Of a stretch of 64,000 nucleotides of DNA, positions 23,901 through 34,689 are shown piece by piece. This DNA is from Mikania micrantha (Eukaryota > Streptophyta > Magnoliopsida > Asterales > Asteraceae). The translations under genes and the position numbers were made by a program. The notes under the pieces are model-generated. The model made no database searches, was not told the DNA's origin, and was given only the letters and a program-made list of their open reading frames with translations. Location of the stretch: contig CM018697.1 of the NCBI GenBank assembly GCA_009363875.1, forward strand, positions 54,267,484-54,331,483, in the 5' to 3' direction. Each line of letters begins with the position of its first letter. Positions within the stretch are counted from its first letter, which is position 1.

Positions 23901-25119
23901 ATTCGGCCAATCATGCGGCTGTTGCCTCAGTCGGCCTAACTCCTTCGGCCAAGAGTCATTCGGTGAGCAACAGTTCGTGGTCGTCGAGGGTGTTTGAACC
24001 AGGGCTTAGCCGAGCTAAGTGGAGGTGTTCCAAGGTGATAGTATGCAAGGATGTGGTTTCAAGAGGAAAAGTACAAAAACACTAATTTTCGCGTATTTTG
24101 CAGCTCATTAACCTTCGATTCAGTGGTTGTTATGTCAGATCCCTTGTACTTTCATGTAGAGAATGATGAGAGCTTCGTGTAGGCTCAAAAATGAGACGAT
24201 TTTGTGGAGATATGACCAAGATATGGAGGTTTGAAGGTTCAAAAATGGTGGTGGGGGCTTGAAACCGGGATTAGGGATTGGAGTGGAGAAGAAGAAGTGG
24301 AAAATGAGTAAAAATGAACTCATTCAAGGTATTTATACCACGAGTGAGTTCGGGTTCGTTTTTGTTACTCGGTTCGTGTTTTCATCTCGTTTCCGGAATA
24401 TTACGCGTAATTAATTTGTAATAAATAAAAGAAATATTATTTTAATTATTCGATGAGTTTCAAAATTGTAAAATGTTAAATATTTTATTTTATTAATTTA
24501 AATTCGTTCATGTCGTGTTTTCGTTCTCGTTTCGTCAGATCGCGTCCCCTTCACGCGTATTCGTTCGAATCGTCACCCGAACGAACACGACGATGGTTTT
24601 GCTTTCCGACTTTTGTTTTCTACTTTTCAGTCATTATTTCTGAACTCCAAACTCACAGATATGTTTGTGTGAATCGTCACCCACGCAAACATGCTGTCAG
24701 TTCATTATTCTGAAATAACACAGCAATTGTGTTTGAATTGTGTTTCCTCATGACGGACTCAACTAAATTTACTGTTTTCACATTGTTTTCGTTCTGATTT
24801 GTCGGCCATCTGATTCCTGTCATCTGTAGATATCAGATCGCAACCGACTTGTTCTTGTTGTTTACTTGAACATTGTTGTTTCTCTTGATTCGTTGTATTA
24901 ATTGTACTTAAGTTTTCACCTAAATACATACAACTATTGTTTATCGTGAATTGTTGTACTTACCGTATTTTAGTTTTCACATAAATACGTACAACTGTTT
25001 CTTGTATTTTGATTTCTGTTATCACAAACACTGTTCACATACTTGTATTTACACATAGTAAATAGTGAAAGTACACATATTGTACGGACTTGCCGGACGA
25101 TCTGGTACTGGATGTCACA
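20929..25119 (-). mobile_element. 5' LTR B of gypsy element 2
   Basis: This 4.19-kb LTR runs from TGTCACACCCC to GGATGTCACA and contains no insertion, so it supplies the empty-site reference for the solo LTR A in the left copy. It has a TATA-like TATAAATA (minus) near 24328-24340 and a GAATG/CATTCG-rich block at 23665-23970. The base after 25119 begins non-LTR sequence, so this is the right-hand end of the whole left nest. ATTCG (25120-25124) is the expected target duplication. Confidence 0.85.
23665..23970 (-). repeat. CATTCG/GAATG-rich array in right LTR B
   Basis: Repeats of CGAATG and CATTCGGCC type are interspersed with filler. The homologous place in the left LTR B carries GGTTCG words instead. 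The word here resembles the one in copia elements F and G. Confidence 0.75.
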
Positions 25120-25361
25120 ATTCGTGTGTCTATTGAATGTTTTCTGATATGTTTCTGACTGTTAAACCGTGAGATTTAGTCAGATTGCTGAAACAATTGC
25201 ATAATAGTTTTTTGTCAAGCATTACATGATAATAGCATACAAATAGTTCACATAGTTTGTGCCTGAGTTTATGTGCAAGTTACTGTGCAGATCAATGTTC
25301 CAGACTACACACGGGCATATATATCAATCCAGTAAACTGGGTCAAAGTATTCTCCTTCTAA
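25120..25361. other. Spacer between LTR B and the Harbinger-like element
   Basis: These 240 bp are unassigned, with no coding or repeat signal I can name. They are the flank of the left nest and of the Harbinger-like element. The element's TAA target lies at 25359-25361. Confidence 0.6.
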
Positions 25362-27216
25362 GACTCCCCACAGCGGTTAACCCACCCGTCCAGCGGCCTC
25401 CTCCCCCGCCGTGGGGTCCAGCGGGAACACCACCACCGCCGTGGGGTCCAGCGGCCTCCTCCTCCCCAAGCCCCTCCCACGGCCCCCGCTCCCCACATGA
25501 AAAGGTGGAATGTGATCGGTCCATTCATATAGTCGTTTACCAACTTCATTTTCTTAAAACAAATTTTTAAAAACCAAATAAATACTCAACCTTTTTACCC
25601 AAAAAAACCACCCAAATCTCTTCATCTTTCATCTTTCTCTCTATATTTTTTTTAAAAAAAATACAAACATGAATCCAAGGCCTAACAATCACAATCCCGA
25701 ATTCAACCCGTTCTCATACGATCCTGAATCGCTTAAAAATTTATTGGTTCAACTACAACAAAACCCGAACATCCAACACTTTCAACATCCACCAAACTTC
25801 CAACCACCTCCAAACTTTCAACCCGGTTTTTCTCCCTACTCCTAACCTCGCTTCGAATCTGATTTCGTGTCACCAAATCTACCTGATAACAAAGTCGTGC
25901 CGGAGACACAAGACACTGAAAAACGCAATAAAAAGGGTAAGAAAAACAAAGAGCCGGCCAGAACATGGCCGAGTAGTGATCCAATGGCACCGAAAAAATG
26001 GACTCACAATGAAAAACCGCTCTCGGAAGATGTTACATGGATGAATCCAAGAACAAAACCAAAGGTAAAAACTATTCTACTTCGTTTTGTTATTTATTTT
26101 TTTAAAGGGTATAAATTTTTTACTTACTTTTGGTTAATTATATTTTTTGTAGGTAATTCGCAAAAACACGAAAATTTTTGGATAAAAGTCACCGCTACTT
26201 GGCACAATATGATGGGCTTCGATGCCGAATACCGCACATATCATCAATTAAATTCAAAGTGGAAGGATATGTGCAGCAAGTTAACATAGTTTAGTGGGAT
26301 CTATAGCAATTGCGCCAACAACCGTAAAAGCGGGATGAGCGACGAGAATGTGTTGAAGTGGGCCGAAAAGAAATACCAACTAAAGAGTAATGGCCAAATG
26401 TTTAACCACTACCACATTTGGGTGGCGATAAAAGACTCGCCAAAATTCCGTGTTCTTTGCCAATAAGGTAACGAGGTCCAATGTTCTTCAAAAAGAACCA
26501 AAAACTCCGAATCGAATGAGTATTCACCGGGGGGGTTCGACCGCACATACAAATTACGCGGTTAACCTCTAGGATGACGAAGAAGAAGCTGAGTTCAACA
26601 CCCCCCGGAACCGGTTAGACCGACAGGTCGAGATACAACAAACGGGCTTCCTCTTCGAGTCGTCAAACTGTCTCCTCTAACCCGACAACAACCGATCTCG
26701 CTGATCAACTCCAAGCTTTCACAACTTTTCAAAAACAAAAACAAGTGGAAAGGAAAAAAATGCAAGAAAAGAAGCTTCAAATTCAAGAAGAGAAGACTCT
26801 CCGAGCCGAGCTCAGAGCAATGGAGTCTTTCCTCCCTAAGAACTCGACGACGAAGAACGTGAAATAATGAAAAAATTGAAAAAGAAGCTCTTTGATAAAT
26901 ATCGTTAAATTTTATTTTTATTTGAATTGTTAGTTTTTTTCTATGGTTTATTTTATATAAGATTGCATTGTAACTTTTATTTTATTTGTATTTGTATTTG
27001 ATTGGTTTAATTAAATCCTAAGGTTTTTATTTTTAGTTTGCAACAAAAAAATTAAATAAATCAATTAAATTTAAATAATGTTGATGATGTGAAATAGTGA
27101 GGAAGAGTTTATAGTAGGGTGACCATTGTGGGTGTTTAAGGTTTTCAGTGGGGTGATGACGTGGCAGGAAATTTCTGTGGGGAAGGGTTTCAGTGAGATG
27201 ACCGCTGTGGATAGTC
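25362..27216 (+). mobile_element. PIF/Harbinger-like DNA element, non-autonomous, TAA target duplication
   Basis: The ends are imperfect 16-bp inverted repeats. GACTCCCCACAGCGGT at 25362 pairs with ACCGCTGTGGATAGTC ending at 27216, with 14 of 16 matching. TAA flanks both sides (25359-25361 and 27217-27219), the 3-bp duplication typical of PIF/Harbinger. The interior holds a broken ORF1-type gene and no transposase. The left end is GC-rich with CCGTGGGGTCCAGCGG occurring twice (25411-25453). Length 1855 bp. Confidence 0.8.
25669..26908 (+). pseudogene. PIF/Harbinger ORF1-like (Myb/SANT-type) gene, broken
   Basis: It starts MNPRPNNHN. After an Asn/Pro/Gln-rich N-terminus comes a trihelix/Myb-like part (PKKWTHNEK near 25990, then GNSQKHENFW and LNSKWKDMCSKL after 26150), and it ends EREIMKKLKKKLFDKYR at 26908. 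This pattern is that of plant ORF1 proteins, often mis-annotated as glutathione S-transferase T3-like, which assist the Harbinger transposase. In-frame stops at 25843 and 26287 plus later frameshifts make it non-functional. The stretch 26065-26150 fits poorly and may be an intron or decay. No transposase gene accompanies it, so movement would have needed a partner element. Confidence 0.72.
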
Positions 27217-27336
27217 TAAACTGGTCAACCCACATGATAACCACTCAACACTACCTAGGTCTTTTTTTCGTATTTTTAATATTTCATTTTTGTTTTACAC
27301 ACATGAAAGATAACAAGGAACCGATATGATAATTAG

Positions 27337-27644
27337 GATGTTAAAAAAAAATTGTATTCGAATCTGAAACTGAAATATATCTAAAAATTGTACCCGATAT
27401 ATCCAAAACTTCGGATATCCGAACTATCCGAAATAATTTTTTTTTTCGGATATCTGTACATATTTTTTTAATAAACTTTAATATTTTTTTAGAGTTCCGA
27501 TATCCGAATTCGAACCCGAAATTTCAGATATTCGAAAATCGAATATCCGAATTTCGGCTTTGGATTCGGATTCGGATAGTGAAAATCACTATCCGAAATT
27601 TTCCGATTTCCGAATCACCAGATATCTGAATTTGAACACCCCTG
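27337..27644. mobile_element. Possible small hAT-type MITE
   Basis: The right end TTTGAACACCCCTG (27631-27644) is the complement of CAGGGGTGTTCAAA, a common hAT terminal repeat. The interior is full of CGGATATCCGAA-like words. The left end is only weakly matched (TAGGATGTTAAA near 27337), and no clear 8-bp duplication is visible. Confidence 0.35.
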
Positions 27645-28424
27645 ATTAATGATATACTTATCAAACATATTATCGTTTTAATCATTATTTACAGAAATTA
27701 TACTTTAATATTATGCAAACGTGAACGTTTTTTCCTTCAAATAATAAGAGAATTATCTTTTAAGCTGACATAAACATTTCAATAAATCAACTTTATTACT
27801 TGCATGTTAAAGAATTACTTTCTTTTGTGGTTTTTTAATAAAGTTGAATTGTTTCATACTTTGCTTTTTAATTAACTAAACAAATAAGTTTAATAAAGTG
27901 ATGGTAGTATACCGTTACAAAACTCATCCACTGGACATGTATAAAACTAGTTTAGCTAAGTCCAAGATCCTATGTGATGCGTTCAAAAGATGTTGAGCTA
28001 CCATGCTCTACCTTCTTCTTTTCATTTCCAAAAACATGTAGAAAATCAAGTGTCAACTATGAGAGTAGTTGGTGAGTAATCATAAGTTTATTTTTTTCAA
28101 AATGTTCATAGAAGTTTAAAGAATAACTCGTGTGAACCTGTAAAGTAACAACAGTCTGTTTAACCACAAGAAAGACATCAAGTCAAATAATCCAAGTAAT
28201 AACAAGAAATCAACCAAACACATTCATTCAATCTCATCCAATATATCAATTCAACCACCAATAATCATCATAATAATCTCAACATAATATCCCGCGGAGG
28301 ACCTCAATCAACTCAATCAACGGTGGAATCATCATGGAGGACCACAGTGAACTCAATCAACGATGTTCCTAATAAGCATAATTATCATATTGTGCACCGC
28401 GGAGGACCGAATTCAACTCAATCG
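27645..28424. other. Unassigned flank, possibly old LTR remnant
   Basis: There is no gene. GTTGGTGAGTAATCA near 28069 resembles a phrase in LTRs A and B, and GCGGAGGACC words recur near 28296 and 28400. This may be a truncated gypsy LTR into which LTR D inserted. Confidence 0.3.
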
Positions 28425-30567
28425 TGTAACACCTCAAATTTTCTAAATACAAGTTATTTGAATTTAGGAATGGGTAACGGATAATTAACTTGTCGGAAAA
28501 TAAACGGAAAATACCCAAAGTAAAGTTCACGAAATTAGGTGTACTCGAAACGAATTTTGAGTACCTAAGTTTTCGAAATTTAGACCTGATTTTGAGTACC
28601 CAATTCGAGAACCTTGCCTATATATATGAGTTGCCTTGAGAAGCATGCACACCTTTGACTGGAAGCACAGTTTCACTCAAATACTCGAATTTGAGTTCGA
28701 GAAACTCAAGAATCGGTTGTAAATCGCTCAAGGAGAAGAAGGAACACACAAGAAGCTACCAGTGGGATCATCTACTATCAAGTAAGTGTTCTAAATAGAA
28801 AAGATGGGATTTTTATACAAAAGTGAACTTAGGCATAAAGCTCACACCTTTATCATAATGTTCGAGACTTTGCAGTTCTAGTGTGTTGGTAATGTCATAA
28901 GGAACCTATAGCTAGCTCCCCAAAGCCTTAGATAGATTTTTGAGATGTTTTATGATGATTACATGAGTAGCCGAAGATGTACTCGAGATGTGTACCCGAA
29001 TTTCCTTCGAGTATGTGATTTCGAGTATGTAACTTTGAGTATGAGATTTTGGGTATGATATTCCGAGTATGTAATTCGAGAACATGGATTTCGTGTAGTC
29101 CATGGGTTTCGAGTATTCAAGTCCTTCGGGAACTTAATGGATTTCAGGTACTACTTAATGAACTTCAAGTGTTTCAAATACTTAGCTAAGTTTCGAGAAC
29201 TCGTATTTATAATGGGGAACTAGTAGGCTATGAGGGCTTAGAATATATTCTATGTCTTATAATGGAATGTAATGAGACAATGTACTAATGTAGGTTCTTG
29301 AGTCTTAGCTAAGGATTTCGGCTATGAAGATAAGGATCTACTGTCAGGAGAGTTCTAGACGCCGTATTTCAACACTTTACGTGTACTTATGTTTTGGGCC
29401 GATATACATGCTGTTAATATGTTTATGATGCCTTATGACGATATGTGCCTATTCTATGATGATGAATGTTTGATGTTTGATGTTTGATGAAATATGCAAG
29501 AGAATATGCTAAGTATGATGAATGCATGATAAACGAGCTATGATGATGAATAAGTATAATGATATGACATGATAATGATTGTATGATAACATTCATTATG
29601 ATGATAACTATGATGATAGTTATAGAATGTTATGATAACGTCCTAGGTTGCTAAGATGGAAGTACGATGTTATGACTATGATGCTAGCTTGATATGTATA
29701 CATGATGCCATGATGTTATGATATAATGATGAAGATAGCATGCCATGTGTATGATGCTAGGATTTTATGATGATATGAGGAAATGATGCAAGTATGACAT
29801 GTTTATGATGCCATGATGACTACGATGAATGATGTTATGATGCTAGCATTGAACGATGTTCCTATACTTGTTATGGGATATGTATGAATGATGCTCCAGT
29901 ACTTGTGCTGGGTAGTTATGAGAGTCAACCTAACTATAACAGGGTGTGAGAGTCAACCTGACTATAACAGGGTATGACAGTCAACCTGGCTATAACAGGG
30001 TATGAAAGTCAACTTGACTATAACAGCGTATGAGAGTCAACCTGACTATAACAGGGTATGAGAGGCAACCTGACTATAATAGGGTAAGAGAGCCAACCTG
30101 ACTATAACAGGGTATAATAGTCAACCTGATTATGACAGGTTATGGAGCCTTGTGCCGGCATAAGCCCACTATTCAAATTGGTGATAATGAATATATGATG
30201 ATCATGTTTAAGATGTTATGTGATAAGGTTATGGATTAAGTGAACGTAATGATGTTTTATGTTAAGTATGTTTTAACTTACCAAAACCTTTACAATGTTT
30301 TATGAAAACTAGAACTCACCAGCGTAAGTTGACATTTTAGTATGTATGTCAGCTTAAAGCTAAAGTAAGAGGAAACATGGAGCTCGGGCATCAAGATAGA
30401 GAATCCTATGGTGTTGGCAATCGTTTATGTTTTAATTCAGACATTAACTCGTGTTTGACAAACTATGTTTTGATTTCCGCTGCTATTTAGGAAATTTTTT
30501 AGTTTAATAGCTATGTGTTATGATGCAAACCAACCTCTGGGAGGCACCCTGGAATCGGGGCCTCACA
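28425..30567 (+). mobile_element. 5' LTR D of a gypsy-type element
   Basis: The LTR starts TGTAACACCTC and ends GGGGCCTCACA, with a Met PBS four bases later (30571). The length is about 2.1 kb. The middle is ATGAT-rich (29440-29890) and contains a 28-bp tandem array. The terminal sequences differ from LTRs A, B, C and E, so this is a separate family. No 3' LTR is present in the window because the internal region is cut at 31028. Confidence 0.8.
29920..30143 (+). repeat. 28-bp tandem repeat in LTR D, eight units
   Basis: There are eight consecutive 28-bp units of the type GAGAGTCAACCTGACTATAA plus CAGGGTAT, differing by one to five bases each. Confidence 0.92.
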
Positions 30568-30570
30568 AGT

Positions 30571-30582
30571 TGGTATCAGAGC
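30571..30582 (+). other. Primer binding site of element D
   Basis: TGGTATCAGAGC is complementary to the initiator tRNA-Met 3' end and lies directly after LTR D. Confidence 0.9.
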
Positions 30583-30901
30583 CATAGTTTGAGAGATCTT
30601 GGCATCCCAAACGCCAAGACTTAAACTAAGAATGGGATTAAATGTTGCTGATTGCCAACCACATATGAACGGATGCCACGAGTTAAATGTCTATGTATGA
30701 GTTAAGAATGAGATGTAAGGTTAGAAAGGTAGATAGTGTCATGCACATTGAGGAGATGGGATGGGAAATGTTTAGAGCCTATGAGTTGGGTAAATGGTTA
30801 ATAACACCTGATCAATGTCATTAACGATTAACAACACTTTTTTCGTGCTAAACTAATTCCTATACTGACTCATCAATTGTTGCATTATGTAGGAAGTTTA
30901 G

Positions 30902-31027
30902 ATGGGCAGACAAAAGGGCAGGCCTCGAAAACAACCACAGGGAGCTGAGGAGCCACATATCGAGACCGAGAAACCTGTCAACGTAGAAGAAAACAAGCAC
31001 AGTGAGCCACCGGAGAATGAAGAAGAG
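30902..31027 (+). pseudogene. Gag N-terminal fragment of element D
   Basis: An ATG at 30902 opens MGRQKGRPRKQPQG followed by a Glu-rich stretch. After about 42 codons the sequence changes abruptly to the minus-strand copia ORF3 at 31028/31029. The basic start plus its position 320 bp after a PBS is the only evidence that it is gag. The 330-bp leader between PBS and ATG shows nothing else. Confidence 0.55.
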
Positions 31028-31028
31028 T

Positions 31029-33077
31029 TCACGATTCATCTTCTTCTTCATCGTCCTCTTCTTCTTTCTTGTCTGAGTCTGTATCACCGGAGATTGCTGC
31101 AGAACCTTCAATTCTGGGTGTGCCTTCCTTGGTAACTTCAACCAGTTCAGCAAGTCGGGCCTTCTCCGCTTCCAGAGCAAGAATACGATCACTGAAATCA
31201 GTGGCAGTAAGTGCCAACTGATTATGCTCATCAATGTACTTTAACAACTGCTCCTCTTGCTGAGCAGATCTAGCCCTGAGATCTGCTCGCTGATCTGCTG
31301 CTTGTAGAAGCAAAGCATCCTGTTCTTCTATTCTCTGAGTAAGCTGAGCAATCACCAGTTCCTGCTCTTTACTCTTCCTTTCCTGCTCCATATTCCTCTC
31401 CATCAGTCTTAGTACCATACTGTTCAGTGTGCTCAGCTGATCAACAACTGAAACAATAGCTATAGACATGTCAGCCCATGAGATGGAGGGACCAGCAGAA
31501 GCAGTAAAGAATATGGTAGCCTGAGTCATAGAGGTAGTCAAAGGGGCAGTGGTAGCATGAACATAAGTAGCCCTTGACCGTGTAAGTGAAGAAACTGAGA
31601 CAGCTGCTACTGATGTGACAGTAGTTGTAGCAGCTGTCGTCAGTTATGACCTCCTCTGGAAAGAAAAGATCTCTTTCCTCTCCCAGCCCGAGAAGATGTA
31701 GGTTGTACAGCAGCAACAGACATAGCTGCAGTAACAGGAGCAGAAGACCGAGGAGGTGGAGAAAGATTAAACTCTAGAACAAATAAAGGTTCAGTAACCT
31801 CCTCCATCTCTGCTTCACTCCTCTTCCTTTTCCTCTTTGCCATTCTCCCCCGAAGCCAAACAGTCTCAAACTCTTCATCAGGTGTATCTTCAGAATCAGG
31901 ACTACCAGCCTCATCAACACCGGCTTCACCATCATCTTCACTTGAGTCCTCTGACTCATCTTCATCTACTGCAGATTTAGTGACTGTAGTATCAAGAGGA
32001 ATAGATACTGTGGAGGTTGTAGTCATCAAGAAATCCAACTCCATCAATGAATCAATGTCAACCTCTTCATCTGCTACAGAAGTGCTAACACCAGCACTCA
32101 TACCACCTACACTCAGCATGCTAACATCCATAGTAGTAACAACATCACCAGCAACAGTGCTCACAGTAACACTAGCACTCGCACCATCACCACCTACACC
32201 AGCACCAGCATCACCATCATTACCATCATCACTAGGCACAACAATGTCCTCCACCTCAGAGTCTGAGTCATCATGCCTCCATCTTCTACCAGGTGGAGCA
32301 ATATAATCAGGCCTCGCCAGATGACCAAACAATGACCGTAGTGTCGGCTTCCTTTCTTTGCCTCTGTATGACAATACTCTGTTAAGAGTAGTGTCATTCA
32401 TATGCTCTAGCTTGATGATGTCAGCATTGATCTTCGATAAATCGGGCAATTGAGCATCAATCAACTGCTGGAGGAATCGAGGATACATCAGGAACTTCTT
32501 ATCTCCCTTGAGTCCCACATTCTCCTTCATATGCATGTGGATCATCTCTGAGAAATTGAAAGGCCAGTTCAGCACCAAGGCAACGAATGCGCACTATATA
32601 GTTTCTCTCATATCATCAAATCCGCCTCTCCTAGATCCCAGATAGTAAATGAGAACGTGTGCCAAATACTTGAACTGGGGAGACATGTATGACTTGTTGA
32701 GAATCCCTGCTCCTAGATCACCTTCATACTTGCACCGCATGAAACATCCACGAACCAAGTAGCGGTCCAGCAAATATGGCTGATCAGGGGAATCCTGGAA
32801 ACCACAGACTCTCCTGATGTGCTCGGTTGATATGACAACATCATGTCCGAGAATCTTTCCCTCTGATCACAGTAGGTTCAGCCTCGCAATCTATATCAGC
32901 GGAGGCCCAGAAATCCTGCTGATGTGAGTGATAAGGTGTATGTAAAGTAGAAATGGCGGTGAAAATCCTCGAACGCCTCAGAAAAGTGATGATCTCAGTG
33001 AAATGACGGGCGTTGGGTGTGTTCAGCTCCAAGTAAGCACAAATGTTATTCTTCGTCACTGATTTGTATCCAGCCAT
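31029..33077 (-). pseudogene. Third ORF of copia F, broken
   Basis: ATG at 33077 opens MAGYKSVTKNNICAYLEL, matching G's ORF3 at 60675. The reading is interrupted by a one-base frameshift near 32860, a TAG near 32594 (CAG in G) and a frameshift near 31640. It ends in an acidic tail with a TGA at 31029-31031, right at the fusion with gypsy D. The N-terminal half has the blocks FWASADIDC, YEGDL, FDDM, FNFS and YPRF that are also present in E's ORF3. The C-terminal half is Ser/Thr/Asp-rich, with a basic KRKRKR stretch and a long coiled coil (31150-31420). The protein function is unknown. Such ORFs downstream of pol are called env-like or additional ORFs in Sireviruses, but I see no clear membrane segment. 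Confidence 0.8.
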
Positions 33078-33233
33078 TCTGAGATGATAATAAACAAGAT
33101 TATCAGTGACTGGGTGAGTAGGAATCACGAGAAAAAGAACGGCCGAAGAAAGAAAGCTTTTCGGCGAATGAGTGTTCACACAGTAACGATCGAATGAGGA
33201 GGGGAGAATGAGGGTACTTCGCCGATTGAAGGC

Positions 33234-33240
33234 TTATATA
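33234..33240 (-). promoter_or_regulatory. TATA box upstream of ORF3 in F
   Basis: Minus-strand TATATAA lies 157 bp upstream of the ORF3 ATG (33077). G has the same box at 59974, 163 bp upstream once its intron is removed. The leader that follows contains CTCGTGATTCCTACTCACCC in both copies. Confidence 0.6.
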
Positions 33241-33248
33241 GGTTGAGT

Positions 33249-33461
33249 CATTCGCCTAAGGAGACCAGTGAATGAACTCTTCCTTCTCTAAGTCATTCGC
33301 CGAATGAATCCAGCGAATGAGTTCTTTCTCCCAAATGCCATTCGCCGAATGAAATTCAAGTCCCAAGTAATTCGCCGAATGACTTGGCGAATCTCTTCTT
33401 TCGATCAATAGACATTCGCTGATTGACTCATTCGCTGAATGAGTTTCATTCGGTCGAATGA
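33249..33461 (-). repeat. CATTCG/CGAATG palindrome cluster upstream of ORF3 TATA (F)
   Basis: Many copies of CATTCGCCGAATG-like near-palindromes lie directly upstream of the ORF3 TATA box. The same words lie upstream of the TATA box in the LTR of F (41788-41903) and in the gag leader (40857-41198). Confidence 0.85.
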
Positions 33462-34689
33462 GACATACTCAACACAAAACACAACCAATTTCAAGATTTA
33501 ACATTTTGATCAATTAAACAGATACCGTTTATGAAGATATGTCTGGTTGGTTCAGAATTCAGATAGGACAGACATCTGAACCTACAGATGATCATCTAAA
33601 CTAAAATTGAAAATAAAAAATCTTTTTGTACTTTTCTGAAACAAAATACGACTGTACAACTAGCAAATAAAAACAAAGAAACACATGTTTTTGTGAGAAG
33701 TCTATTGATAAAATAACACATACATCTAATCACATCATATCAGCTTCATTGAATGTTTCACCTTAGACATATTTATCTTATGATACGATTACTGATATAT
33801 TTGTCCAATCTTAAACCACACAATACACAACTACTAAACAAACTTTATGATTACTCATGTTTTCTGATTGAGTTCCCCATTTCATTTCACCATTAAAGAT
33901 CAAAATCAGTTTATAACTCATTTCTGCATATCTTAATACCAGTCATCATAAATTCAATAAGATTTCAATTTTATTATCTTTTTGTATTTTTCTTGTTCTA
34001 TCCAAATGGACGGCTTCATCTAGGTTCGTCCCAGCAATATGGCACGTGTATGGAATCGAACTTAATTTGTTCAAGTATTTCTCTCGCTTAATACCAGCTT
34101 GCATTTATTTTTCCTCAAGCTTAATACCAGCTTGTTTTTATTTTTCTACAAGCTTAATACCAGCTTGCTTTTCTTTTTCTTCAAGCTTAATACCAGCTTG
34201 TTTTTGTTTTTCTTTAATTGAAGCCTCATTTAATTCCATGATGATCGGTGTATGCTTGATTTGAGTCAAAAACTATTTCTCACATAAGTGGTGTTATAAA
34301 ACAGATTCCACAAATCGGACATTCTAAGTTATCACAAGCTGTTTATTCATTTGTAGAGTTGGCCTATCAGTACATCACATCATAATTTTCTTGTGTGTTC
34401 AGCTTACACATTCAACTCAGCTTCTATATCATGAAAGATTAATGTATCACTTTTTCAAAGAAAGACCATCTCAACTTTAACTTTTTCAATTGTTTTTGTA
34501 TTTTTGAATTTTTCAAATGTTTTTGGTTTTTAAATTTTCACATGTTTTTGGTTTTTCAATTAGCAACTATATCCCCTTAAAAACCTAAAACAGAAAATCT
34601 TTTTGAGTTTTTGATGAAGAAAAGAAACTAGACAAGAAAACTAAAATAAAATAAATAGACAAGACAAAAACTACCTAATAAGGCGATGA
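33462..34689 (-). other. Spacer between pol and ORF3 in F
   Basis: This is non-coding and homologous to G at 46810-47645 plus 59421-59744. It holds the 33-bp hairpin array and T/A-rich stretches. No gene is visible. Confidence 0.75.
34083..34217 (-). repeat. Four 33-bp units, each a small hairpin (F)
   Basis: The core CAAGCTTAATACCAGCTTG has arms CAAGCT/AGCTTG around a 7-nt centre and repeats every 33 bp, with T-rich linkers on the plus strand. The first unit has a degenerate left arm. G has three units at the same place with the same spacing (47261-47346). Confidence 0.88.

Noticed and set aside
2061..25119. Interpretation as a tandem LTR-internal-LTR array made by recombination
   Set aside because: Both internal regions stop mid-gene exactly at an LTR terminus without a polypurine tract, which fits insertion edges better. 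Kept as the alternative in the findings.
25342..25570. Proline/glycine-rich ORFs on both strands at the Harbinger-like left end
   Set aside because: They arise from GC-rich direct repeats and start outside the element. There is no similarity to a known protein.
29920..30143. Regular 28-bp array that might suggest a CRISPR-like structure
   Set aside because: The units are contiguous with no spacers, and the setting is a plant LTR.
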